This document shows positions 1-7,044 of a stretch of 15,926 nucleotides of DNA, in pieces. The position numbers and the translations under genes were made by a program. This stretch comes from Dysgonamonadaceae bacterium. GTDB lineage: Bacteria; Bacteroidota; Bacteroidia; Bacteroidales; Azobacteroidaceae. The stretch covers positions 1-15,926 of the forward strand of contig JAITAH010000004.1 of NCBI GenBank assembly GCA_031284225.1. The letters are read 5' to 3'. How positions within the stretch are numbered: the stretch's first letter is position 1; each line of letters begins with the position of its first letter. A model generated the notes under the pieces. That model did not search any database. It had not been told where the DNA came from and saw only the letters and a list, made by a program, of their open reading frames with translations.

Positions 1-1662
1 CGCATGTACTGTAATCCTTCCGGGTATGCGATTGAAAGGCGATCCGGAAGTAGTCTGTTCGAGAAGCGTTACGCTTTTGGGTATAAAAACCGATTTTAAC
101 GCCGTTATGGAAAAAGCGCTGCTTTTGATTGTTTCAAGCCCTTCCGGAAGAGTAACTGTTTCAAGTCCGGAAGACGAGAATGCAGAACCGTTGATCGTTT
201 TGATATACGCTGGAACCGTAAAGGATTTCAGCGATTGGCAAGAAAGAAATGTGCTTCCCGGAATTGTTGGATAATTTGGCGGCAACTGTACAGACGCCAG
301 GCTGTCGCAAAGCTGAAATGTGCTTGTTCCCCAGGCTGACAGGCTTGTTAAAGCGGAAAAGTCGGCGCTGACTAAAGCGGAGTAGGCAAACACAGAATTT
401 CCGATGGATGTAATTCCTGCCGGTAAAGCAATGGTTTTCAAGGCAAGATTGCCATTAAAAACCTCGTTTCCTATGATTTTCAGGGAAGCGGGAAGATCGA
501 TGGCAACCAAAAATGTATCCCTGTAAAATGCCTGATTTCCGATTGTTTCCAATGTCGAATTGACCTCAAAGGACAGATTGGCTATTTTGGAATTGGAAAA
601 GGCATTCGTTCCAATGGAACGAACCGAAGCCGGAATCTGAATACCGGTCAATGCGCCGTATTGGAACGCCTGGTTTCCTATCGCTTCTACACCCGGAAGG
701 ATGGCCGGCGCGGATAATCCTGCCGGACAAACGATCAGCGTATCCTGCGCTTTATTGTACAAAATGCCGTTAACGCTTGAAAAAACCGTATTTGCCGGGT
801 CAACGCCTATTGAATCGCCGGTAAAATAAGCATTGCTGTTATACATAAAAGCGGTGATGGGCAGAGTCGTTACCGATGCGGGAATGATTACTTTTTTCAG
901 TTTCTCCATTCCGGCAAAAAAACCGGAACTGATACTTGTCAACGAAGACGGCGTTTCGAAGTTAATCGCGCTTATGTTGACGCATCCCGAAAGCAAAGAG
1001 AATCCCAAAGAAGTCGTAGCTGCCGGTACCGTGAAAGACGTCAAAACGGCGCAATCTTGAAAAGCGCTGTTTCCGATCGTTTTTATCGAAGACGGAAGAA
1101 GAATGGAAACCAGCGTGCTGTCCTGATAGAAAACATAGTTTCCAAGACTTTTCAGTTGGGTATAAACGCTTAAATCCAGGGTAGTCGCCGTCAGATTCAA
1201 CTGTTTCGCTAAAGCGTAATCGCCGATAGCCGTTATACCGGCAGGCAGCGAAAGTGATTTCAATTTGAGTTGTTTTTCAGGCGCAATCTCTCCGCCAAAC
1301 ATACTTCTAATTGCCGAGACATAAAATGAATATTCGGGAATAGTGTTCGCCGGATACGTTTTTTCCACGTCTGCACCGTTTGATGGATTAAAACCCGTAC
1401 CGTCCGTTCCGGTATAGGCTTCAATAGTCGCCCCGCTAAGATCCAATTTTTCCAGACCGGACAAATCATTTCGAATCGTCCGAAAATCCTGGGCGTTAAT
1501 CGCTCCGGTAACCGTCAGTTCCGTAATGTCCGTCAATGTGTAACTCGCTTCCAGCGTCGTTTTCAACATTCCGGCAGCAGGCGGATTTACCGCTACAGGG
1601 GCGGCTCTCCCTGAAAAAAAGACAGACAAAGCCAAAAATAAAAGAGAAAATTTTTTCTTCAT
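1..1662 (-). CDS. BspA-like leucine-rich-repeat surface/secreted protein, 3' end cut by window edge
   Basis: The frame from ATG at 1662 runs 554 codons to base 1 without a stop; I checked every codon. The N-terminus (MKKKFSLLFLALSVFFSGRA) is a signal peptide. After about 120 residues, LRR_5 (BspA/TpLRR) repeats of roughly 22-24 residues follow, with cores such as SIKTIGNSAFQDC, SVRSIGTNAFSNS and SLKIIGNEVFNGN. A non-repeat break near residues 270-310 (ILYNKAQDTLIVCP) is a common insert in this family. Such proteins are cell-surface or secreted and bind host proteins, polysaccharides or other bacteria; the partner here cannot be read. The C-terminus, which would show a type IX secretion signal or other anchor, lies outside the window. 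The gene is monocistronic at its 5' side, with a likely promoter at 1902-1931. Confidence is high for the family and low for the ligand. Confidence 0.9.
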   Translation of the reverse strand, partial: MKKKFSLLFLALSVFFSGRAAPVAVNPPAAGMLKTTLEASYTLTDITELTVTGAINAQDFRTIRNDLSGLEKLDLSGATIEAYTGTDGTGFNPSNGADVEKTYPANTIPEYSFYVSAIRSMFGGEIAPEKQLKLKSLSLPAGITAIGDYALAKQLNLTATTLDLSVYTQLKSLGNYVFYQDSTLVSILLPSSIKTIGNSAFQDCAVLTSFTVPAATTSLGFSLLSGCVNISAINFETPSSLTSISSGFFAGMEKLKKVIIPASVTTLPITAFMYNSNAYFTGDSIGVDPANTVFSSVNGILYNKAQDTLIVCPAGLSAPAILPGVEAIGNQAFQYGALTGIQIPASVRSIGTNAFSNSKIANLSFEVNSTLETIGNQAFYRDTFLVAIDLPASLKIIGNEVFNGNLALKTIALPAGITSIGNSVFAYSALVSADFSALTSLSAWGTSTFQLCDSLASVQLPPNYPTIPGSTFLSCQSLKSFTVPAYIKTINGSAFSSSGLETVTLPEGLETIKSSAFSITALKSVFIPKSVTLLEQTTSGSPFNRIPGRITVHA

Positions 1663-1716
1663 AAAATTTAAATTTAAATTAAATACCTATTTTTTACTAA
1701 ATCAAACAATTAATAT

Positions 1717-1890
1717 TTATACACAAGATAAAAAACCTCTCTTCGAATAAACCGGAAAAGACATAAAAAGATGATTAATCTTTACAAAAAGCAAGCCTTT
1801 CCCGCCCATCGGAATACCGAAATGGAAAAATCCGAATATTAACCATGCAATAGGGTGTGTTTTCAACTGAAATAATTGCTTATTGTTCAT
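1717..1890 (-). CDS. possible small ORF (57 aa) in the leader of the BspA-like gene
   Basis: An ATG at 1890 opens 57 codons ending in TAA at 1717-1719. The product starts MNNKQLFQLKTHPIAW and has a hydrophobic, glycine-containing middle (LIFGFFHFGIPMGG) followed by a basic tail. I do not recognise it. It begins only about a dozen bases after a good -7 box (1902-1909), so it would be nearly leaderless. It could be a leader peptide, a small membrane peptide or chance. No Shine-Dalgarno motif precedes it, and a frame of this length can arise by chance, so confidence is low. Confidence 0.2.
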   Translation of the reverse strand: MNNKQLFQLKTHPIAWLIFGFFHFGIPMGGKGLLFVKINHLFMSFPVYSKRGFLSCV

Positions 1891-1901
1891 AAATTAAACA
1901 A

Positions 1902-1931
1902 CAAAGGTAGGTTATTTTTATATAAAAACAA
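1902..1931 (-). promoter_or_regulatory. Bacteroidota-type promoter for the BspA-like gene
   Basis: On the - strand, TACCTTTG (1909 to 1902) matches the phylum -7 consensus TAnnTTTG. A CTTG sequence (1932 to 1929) sits 19 bp upstream, the normal spacing to the -33 TTTG element. Transcription would start near 1896, leaving about 235 nt of leader before the BspA-like ATG at 1662. The match is by eye only. Confidence 0.45.
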
Positions 1932-2010
1932 GAGAAAAACAGGTTAATAAATTACGACGGCGCTATGGTAGCGGTAAAAGATTTTGGGATTTTATTTTTA
2001 TGACCGGTTT

Positions 2011-2853
2011 TTATTGCGTTTTAATGTTCCAGGCTGTAAAATCGATCTGACTTTCTATTTCATGCTCGATGCTGTCGGGCAGTGCGGGAAAGAAATCAAT
2101 ACCGGTAATTTGTTGAATGTCTTCCACCGTCAGGGCATAGGTTGATAAGGGTTTACGTCCGCTTTCGTTTGTAAACAGAAAGGCAATGGCCGACCATTTA
2201 CCGTTGTCGTTTTGCAAAAGCGCTTTGAAAAAAGCGTCCGGAATAGCCACTTTGTTTAGTCCGATTGTTTGGGGCTGTTCCGATACAATTGGGCCGCATA
2301 CAACGTAGAGTTTTCCTTTTTGCGAGGCCAGACCCCGCACCTGTTCTTCCAGATTTTTCCAAACGCCGCTGTTCAGGTTATTGTTTTGCGGACAGATATT
2401 TGAGAGATAAAAAGACTCTTTCATTGCTTGTTCGCTCCATTTCATATCGCCGGACGGAACCATGTGCCCTCTGTCCCAACCCGAATTTTTATAATCGGAA
2501 GTAGTGGCCGAATGTTCATAAGCAACATCGGGATCCGGCAAAAAGGTATTCGAACGAGGCACAATACCTTCGGTTTCCACTTTGGTAAGTTCATAAGCCG
2601 CCCAATTCGGAATCTTCCAATCGGAATTATAACTTACGGTATAGCCGGTATGTGAAATGATTTGTTCCTGTCGGCCTGAAATTTTTGCAGGAATTTCAAC
2701 TTTCTCAACGGGTGAATTTTCTGTTTCCGTTTGCTCGACGCACTGAGAACTGTTTATCTGCTGTGCAGGCGGGCAGCTAAATATTATAAATCCTGTTACT
2801 ATCAGGATAATATTTGCGGTGATAAATTTGGAAGTCATACTCCTCTTTGTCAT
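2011..2853 (-). CDS. secreted lipoprotein DNA/RNA non-specific endonuclease (Endonuclease_NS / NUC1 family)
   Basis: This 280-residue protein is a metal-dependent nuclease that cuts DNA and RNA without sequence preference. The family signature DRGH lies at 127-130 (WDRGHMVPSGDM), with His130 the expected general base. NICPQNNNLNSGVWKNLE supplies the metal-binding Asn161 and Glu169, with the same spacing as Asn119 and Glu127 of Serratia nuclease. The N-terminus has a basic stretch, a hydrophobic helix (about 10-25) and IFSC, so lipidation at Cys27 is likely. The residues after Cys27 (PPAQQ) lack the acidic signal for surface display, so a periplasmic-facing location is possible. A second in-frame ATG (codon 6, at 2838) is an alternative start that does not affect the signal. 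The gene is separated from the upstream receptor by a strong terminator, so it is probably transcribed alone. Probable roles are nucleotide scavenging or degradation of extracellular DNA. Confidence 0.93.
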   Translation of the reverse strand: MTKRSMTSKFITANIILIVTGFIIFSCPPAQQINSSQCVEQTETENSPVEKVEIPAKISGRQEQIISHTGYTVSYNSDWKIPNWAAYELTKVETEGIVPRSNTFLPDPDVAYEHSATTSDYKNSGWDRGHMVPSGDMKWSEQAMKESFYLSNICPQNNNLNSGVWKNLEEQVRGLASQKGKLYVVCGPIVSEQPQTIGLNKVAIPDAFFKALLQNDNGKWSAIAFLFTNESGRKPLSTYALTVEDIQQITGIDFFPALPDSIEHEIESQIDFTAWNIKTQ

Positions 2854-2934
2854 TTTTTATATCGGTATATTCGGTTGACCTTAATTTAGAACGTTTTTTT
2901 TTGTCAAATCGACATATTCCCTCTCTAAAAAATA

Positions 2935-2979
2935 TTTCAGGCGATCCGGTAAGCGTAAAACGTTCGGGATCGCCTGAAA
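2935..2979 (-). terminator. intrinsic terminator downstream of the Oar-like receptor gene
   Basis: A perfect 13-bp inverted repeat (TTTCAGGCGATCC at 2935-2947 and its complement at 2967-2979) encloses a 19-nt loop. On the - strand the stem is followed by ATTTTTT. It begins 21 bp after the receptor stop codon. The A-rich other flank means it could also act weakly on the + strand, but no + strand gene approaches it. Confidence 0.85.
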
Positions 2980-3000
2980 ATTTACAATAACGCGCAGATA

Positions 3001-6000
3001 TTAATTAAAGATGTAACGGACGCCAATTTGTAATTTCCAAGTTTGGGTGGTTACGTCGTTAAAGGGTGTATAAATATCTTTTATTTCTTCCTGAGAGAAA
3101 AAAGAGAAATAAGGAACTTTATCATCCGCATTACCCGCTATTCCGTCTTTATTTACACCTTCATACCTCAGAATTTTTCCTTGATTGGCGGCAGGAATCA
3201 TTTCGTTGTTAACGCCCCAGGTGTTTTTCAACAAATTGCCGAAATTAAGGATATCCAAACTTACCTGCAATGTGTTTTTTGATTTACCGACTTTCACCGT
3301 GAAGTTTTGGGCAAAACGTAAATCAAAGCGGTGAACCATCGGAGCATAAGCTGCATAGGCATCGGCATATTCGCCTTTGTGCGCGCTCAAATAGCTGTCT
3401 TTTTCGAGGTATGCCCAGAAAAGGTTGGCGTCTTCCGGCGTTTTCCAAAGAATTTCGTCTTTTGTTTCAGGAATATAAATTAAATCCAGATTAAGAGCGT
3501 CGCCATTCATATCGTTTGTATAAGTATAGCTGTAACGATAGGGCGAATAACCTTGATAAAAGACGCCGATTTCGGAAGAAGTCCAGTCTTTCAAATAACT
3601 GAGATGATAATTGAAAGATGCGACAAAACGGTTGGGCGTAACATATTGAGAACATTGTACGCCATTGAAATTGGGGCCGTTGACGGTTGGAAGTCCTTGC
3701 CAGGCAGACGTGGCATTTGAACCGGGCATACCGCTGACTTCATAAGAAGCCGTATGAGTATAGGCTGCCATAACATCCAAATCTTTTACGGGCGTTGCAT
3801 GGATGGTAATGTTTCCGGTATAACCATAACCTTTGCTGGTATTGGTTAATACGCCCAGTACGCCTACGTTTTTCTTATGGTCGGCGTCATAAGCGGCAGT
3901 GTTTGCATAATGTTGATAATTAGAAGGATAGATGTAACGACTATCCGGACCGTCAAATTGAGCGTATCCATTGGCTGCCGTTTGATCTTTTACATTATAG
4001 TTGGCCAATCGAATATCGTTAATATACTTTGTAAACATACCTTCAACCGTAACCGTCAACGGGAACGAAACGGGTATTTCATAATCTACGCCTAACGAAC
4101 TTTTCCAAACCTGCGGCATTTTGAAGTTGGCGTCAACGCCGGCCATATTGCTTTGCAGCGTACCTTCTTCCGGGGAAATGGATTTCTTTAATCCAAGAAC
4201 ATCAACCATTTGATTTACGTCAGTCATCAATTTTCCGTTTGCATACATTTGATCTAATAATGGATTGCGGGATTTTACGTCGCCCACTTTGGCCAATCCA
4301 TCTTTCACAGCCTGATCGGCGGAAGTATAATAATTTGTATAAATCTGGTTGCTTGCGCCTTGAATCATTCCCGAATTTTGGGGCATATTGGTAAAGAATA
4401 CAAGCGGAATGCGTCCAGTGAAAAGCCCGCTACCTCCGCGAACTTTCAGCGTTTTATCGCCCAATATATCCCATGTGAAACCGATGCGGGGCGAGAATTG
4501 GAATTTTGCATCCGGCCATTGACCGGTATCCACACGTTTTCCTCCGAAATCGAGATTAAGGATTTCATTATTAGTCATAATATCGTTTAAGAAGAAGGTA
4601 TTATCCAAACGCAATCCTGCAGTCAATTTCAAATTATCCTGTATATTCCATTCGTCTTGCACATAAGCGGCCAATTGCCCGAAAACCACTCTGCCGGCAG
4701 GACTTAGTTCGCCGTCATAGCCATAAGTAAGGGCAAATGCTTCGGGCGCGGCATTGTTCTTAAAATCGGAAAAGCTTTTAAACCGATAATATCCGGTTCC
4801 GTTACGCATATAGGAATTTAAAGCCGATTGATATTCGTAATTCAACCCGGCCGTCAATTTGTGCGCGCCTAAGTAGTAGGTGTAATTATCCGTTACGCTG
4901 AATACTTTATTGGCAACGCCGTTATTCCAGGTAAAAAGTTCGTAACCGGCCGTCATATAGGGTTTAAAGTTCGCGTTGTTGGTGGGGTCTAATCCGGCGG
5001 CTGCGACGTCGTCGCCATTCATAATATCAATGTGAGGGAACGGCGACGATTTACTGCCGCGCTGGTCGTTAATATCCGTATAAGTAACCAAAAACTGATT
5101 GCTCATGGCGTTATTCAGATGGGAATTCAGTTCCGCAGTAAACGATTTGACAATACTGCCCTGCGAATAAGTCGAATTCATAAACGACATACCGTCGATA
5201 CCGATACGGGCAGTGCCGTTCAAACGATAGCCGGTATCGGCTGAATTGCCGTTGGGTTCAACCCAGTCGTCATTTTTAGTATAATTATAGCGTAAACTTA
5301 ATTTATGCGCCTGATTGATGTTCCAGTCGATACGTCCTAAAAATTTGAGATTGGAAACGCCGCCAGGGAAATCGGTTGAAGATCCGGTATCATATCCGTA
5401 GCGTTCTTTCAATAATCGTGAAAATTCGTCCATATCCGATTGACGTGCATGAGAAATAAAGTTGTCGCCATTCGCTACGCCATCTGCCGACGCGCGCCAG
5501 TCGCTAATTTGTTCGGGGCTGCTTTCGTATTCGAAGTTGCCAAAGAAAAACAATTTGTCTTTAATAATCGGGCCTCCCAGGGTAGCGCCGTAAATAGTTT
5601 TTCCTTCTTTGGGGCGATCGCCTTCCGGCGTAAAATCGCCAATCGTATTTCCACGCAGATTTTGATTATGGAAGTATGAGTAAACCGATCCTTTCACTGT
5701 ATTTGTACCGGATTTGGTAATTGCATTAATTCCTCCGCCGATAAAGTTCGATTGGCGAACATCATAAGGAGCGATTACCACCTGCAATTCTTCTATGGCG
5801 TCGATAGAAATAGGATTTCCGCCGCCGGGGAGGTCGGATGAAAGTCCGAAACTGTTGTTCAACCGCGCGCCATCCACCGTAAAGTTATTAGAACGACCAT
5901 CGCGACCGGCAAAACTGTTGCCCGACGACGCATAAGGAGAAAGGCGGGCAAAATCGTTGATGCTTCTGTTGATGGTGGGCAGCAAACGAATTTGTTCGTT

Positions 6001-6414
6001 ATTAACGTTGGTACTGGCGCCCGTTTTTTCGGTCGTAAATTTAGTCGCGAGTCCTGTAACCACTATTTCGTCTAACGACTGGGCGGTTTCGCTTAATTGA
6101 GCGTCCAAAACGTAGGTTTGGCCTAATTGCAAGTAAACATTGCTTTGTACGTAATCGGCAAACCCCAGATACAGGACCTCTACCCGGTAAGGTCCGCCGG
6201 TTCTCATACCTTGAATGGTATAACGTCCTTCGCTGTTGGTAACGGCTCCATAAGTCGTTCCCGACGGTTCGTGTACCGCCTTCACTGTCGCTCCTATGAG
6301 CGTTTCTTTACCATCGGTTACACGTCCGCTCACACTTGATGTTGTAACCTGAGCATAAGTTAATACGCTTACAGTGAACGACATCAACAATAAGAAAAGT
6401 TTCACTTTCTTCAT
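3001..6414 (-). CDS. TonB-dependent outer-membrane receptor, Oar-like, with N-terminal carboxypeptidase-regulatory-like domain
   Basis: This 1137-residue outer-membrane protein has a signal peptide ending near TYAQ (residue 22) and a CarboxypepD_reg-like beta-sandwich (about 26-105, with GATVKAVHEPSGTTYGAVTN and SEGRYTIQGM). A TonB-box-like DEIVVTG follows at 115-121, then the plug domain (about 125-235, including NNFTVDGARLNN and FIGGGINAITKSGTN), then a very long beta-barrel ending in an aromatic/Asn terminus (RYIFN). Length and plug sequence fit the OmpA-related Oar-like group rather than classical SusC, and no SusD-like gene adjoins it. Oar in Myxococcus takes part in secretion of a protease, while most members have no known substrate; here the substrate is unknown. 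The gene is transcribed alone, from a promoter block shared with the receptor at 9003-11708 to a hairpin terminator just past its stop. Confidence 0.92.
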   Translation of the reverse strand: MKKVKLFLLLMSFTVSVLTYAQVTTSSVSGRVTDGKETLIGATVKAVHEPSGTTYGAVTNSEGRYTIQGMRTGGPYRVEVLYLGFADYVQSNVYLQLGQTYVLDAQLSETAQSLDEIVVTGLATKFTTEKTGASTNVNNEQIRLLPTINRSINDFARLSPYASSGNSFAGRDGRSNNFTVDGARLNNSFGLSSDLPGGGNPISIDAIEELQVVIAPYDVRQSNFIGGGINAITKSGTNTVKGSVYSYFHNQNLRGNTIGDFTPEGDRPKEGKTIYGATLGGPIIKDKLFFFGNFEYESSPEQISDWRASADGVANGDNFISHARQSDMDEFSRLLKERYGYDTGSSTDFPGGVSNLKFLGRIDWNINQAHKLSLRYNYTKNDDWVEPNGNSADTGYRLNGTARIGIDGMSFMNSTYSQGSIVKSFTAELNSHLNNAMSNQFLVTYTDINDQRGSKSSPFPHIDIMNGDDVAAAGLDPTNNANFKPYMTAGYELFTWNNGVANKVFSVTDNYTYYLGAHKLTAGLNYEYQSALNSYMRNGTGYYRFKSFSDFKNNAAPEAFALTYGYDGELSPAGRVVFGQLAAYVQDEWNIQDNLKLTAGLRLDNTFFLNDIMTNNEILNLDFGGKRVDTGQWPDAKFQFSPRIGFTWDILGDKTLKVRGGSGLFTGRIPLVFFTNMPQNSGMIQGASNQIYTNYYTSADQAVKDGLAKVGDVKSRNPLLDQMYANGKLMTDVNQMVDVLGLKKSISPEEGTLQSNMAGVDANFKMPQVWKSSLGVDYEIPVSFPLTVTVEGMFTKYINDIRLANYNVKDQTAANGYAQFDGPDSRYIYPSNYQHYANTAAYDADHKKNVGVLGVLTNTSKGYGYTGNITIHATPVKDLDVMAAYTHTASYEVSGMPGSNATSAWQGLPTVNGPNFNGVQCSQYVTPNRFVASFNYHLSYLKDWTSSEIGVFYQGYSPYRYSYTYTNDMNGDALNLDLIYIPETKDEILWKTPEDANLFWAYLEKDSYLSAHKGEYADAYAAYAPMVHRFDLRFAQNFTVKVGKSKNTLQVSLDILNFGNLLKNTWGVNNEMIPAANQGKILRYEGVNKDGIAGNADDKVPYFSFFSQEEIKDIYTPFNDVTTQTWKLQIGVRYIFN

Positions 6415-6460
6415 ACTTGTTATTTTAAATGATACATAAAAAATCTATATACGCTTGCTA

Positions 6461-6546
6461 ATTTTCGACAAAAGTAATAATTTAATTTTAATTATTCTTA
6501 ACGAATATATTACAAATTTTTAACAATAATGCGACAGTTATCAACA
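6461..6546 (-). promoter_or_regulatory. conserved promoter/operator block, copy 1 (upstream of Oar-like receptor)
   Basis: This 86-bp stretch aligns without gaps to 11731-11816, upstream of the other TonB receptor, with 64 of 86 bases identical by my count. On the - strand it contains the -7 box TACTTTTG (6476 to 6469); no good -33 TTTG is at the usual distance. Shared elements on the + strand are TTTAATTTTA, two TTAAC words 22 bp apart (6498 and 6520) and TTATCAACA (6538-6546). It ends 46 bp before the start codon at 6414. Its conservation suggests a common regulator, which is an inference. Confidence 0.55.
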
Positions 6547-6548
6547 TA

Positions 6549-6686
6549 GTGCGCGGAATGCACGGTGTACCGAGCGCTCTGCGCCCTCGGTTCCATGGGA
6601 CAACATGTCAATAGAAAACCGATACGCCACATCCACCCTTTGTTCCTCCGGAACACAACCGTACCGCGTACCGTGCATTGCGCACC
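6549..6686. repeat. imperfect inverted repeat with GTGCGC..AATGCACGGT arms
   Basis: The left arm (6549-6571) reads GTGCGC-GG-AATGCACGGT followed by GTACC. The right arm (about 6662-6685) is, in reverse complement, GTGCGC-AATGCACGGT followed by ACGCGGTACC. The arms share 16 paired bases interrupted by a 2-base bulge, plus a GTACC word at shifted spacing, and enclose about 90 bases. These G+C-rich, alternating purine-pyrimidine arms stand out from the A+T-rich surroundings. They could be the ends of a small non-coding repeat element or a long stem-loop. I see no transposase or target-site duplication. Confidence 0.5.
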
Positions 6687-6738
6687 CTGCGCCTTATTCA
6701 AACGAATCGAATATCAACAACACAATAATAAAAACCAA

Positions 6739-6773
6739 TTATCAACAAATTATCAACTGTGGCTCGTTGATAA
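6739..6773. repeat. cluster of TTATCAAC motifs
   Basis: TTATCAACA (6739-6747) and TTATCAACT (6750-6758) are direct repeats exactly 11 bp apart, one helical turn. An inverted copy, GTTGATAA, lies at 6766-6773. The same word occurs at 6538 and 11808, the far ends of the two receptor promoter blocks. The word differs at one position from the DnaA box TTATCCACA. Phased spacing suggests a protein-binding array, but low-complexity A/T sequence could produce it by chance. Confidence 0.35.
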
Positions 6774-6789
6774 GGCTTTCGCCTGCCTT

Positions 6790-6976
6790 GACTGGCGGTA
6801 GTATCTCATTTACATCTTCTACTCCTATTTTTATGTTCTTGCTTATAATTCAGGTAATTCTCCATCATGGAGAGCTATCGCTGGTGGGTGGTCGCGCATC
6901 TCAAATCTGACAGGAGCTACTACTACTGACCGGAACGATAATGGGTTGATGCAGGATGCCCGGAACCTTTTAAAAT
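6790..6976 (+). pseudogene. possible decayed coding fragment
   Basis: In one + frame this stretch can be read through to TAA at about 6976, with a translation containing SPSWRAIAGGWSRISNLTG and GATTTDRNDNG. This composition resembles the end of repeated Bacteroidota surface-protein domains. There is no start codon, ribosome site or intact upstream frame, and the - strand can also be read partly open. I could not assign it to a family. It may be a remnant or plain intergenic sequence. Confidence 0.15.
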
Positions 6977-6979
6977 AAA

Positions 6980-7012
6980 CTGTCCCAAAGAGTTCAACAC
7001 TCCTTGGGACAG
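6980..7012 (-). terminator. intrinsic terminator after the lipoprotein gene
   Basis: CTGTCCCAA (6980-6988) pairs with TTGGGACAG (7004-7012). After one mismatch, GAGT (6990-6993) pairs with ACTC (6999-7002), leaving a 5-nt loop. On the - strand the stem is followed by TTTATTTTA. It lies 32 bp after the lipoprotein stop and closes the receptor-lipoprotein operon. Confidence 0.8.
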
Positions 7013-7044
7013 CCTGTTTGGTTCAATTATTACGCAACCGGCGT

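Larger units (their letters stand above)
1663..2010. other. 348-bp AT-rich intergenic region
   Basis: This gap separates the nuclease gene from the BspA-like gene. It contains a plausible - strand promoter (1902-1931), a 57-codon small ORF (1717-1890) and a short hairpin CGCTATGGTAGCG (1961-1973). That hairpin is not followed by a T-run on the - strand, so I see no convincing terminator for the nuclease gene. Immediately before the BspA-like start codon the sequence is almost pure A/T (tandem AATTT), as is common upstream of Bacteroidota start codons, and there is no Shine-Dalgarno motif. Confidence 0.6.
6415..7044. other. 630-bp intergenic region with repeats and a possible decayed fragment
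   Basis: From left to right it holds the promoter block of the Oar-like gene (6461-6546), an imperfect inverted repeat (6549-6686), a cluster of TTATCAAC motifs (6739-6773), about 200 bp of possible decayed coding sequence (6790-6976), and the terminator of the lipoprotein gene (6980-7012). I see no intact gene. Overlapping open frames here have low-complexity or cysteine-rich translations driven by the repeats and resemble no protein I know. Confidence 0.6.

Noticed and set aside
1..1662. Pseudogene status of the BspA-like gene
   Set aside because: A codon-by-codon reading found no stop or frameshift from the ATG to the window edge.
1961..1973. Hairpin CGCTATGGTAGCG as a terminator for the nuclease gene
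   Set aside because: The stem is only 5 bp and no T-run follows on the - strand.
3001..6414. A classical SusC of a polysaccharide utilisation locus
   Set aside because: No SusD-like gene adjoins it. The plug and length fit the Oar-like group better, and the GH31 gene is far away in another operon.
6736..6775. A replication origin built from DnaA-like boxes
   Set aside because: The words are TTATCAACA rather than TTATCCACA. No dnaA, dnaN or other origin genes are nearby, and the same word belongs to the receptor promoter blocks.
6605..6910. A 101-codon + strand frame in the intergenic region
   Set aside because: It crosses the inverted repeat and the TTATCAAC array, has a low-complexity translation without known motifs, and lacks a plausible ribosome site.
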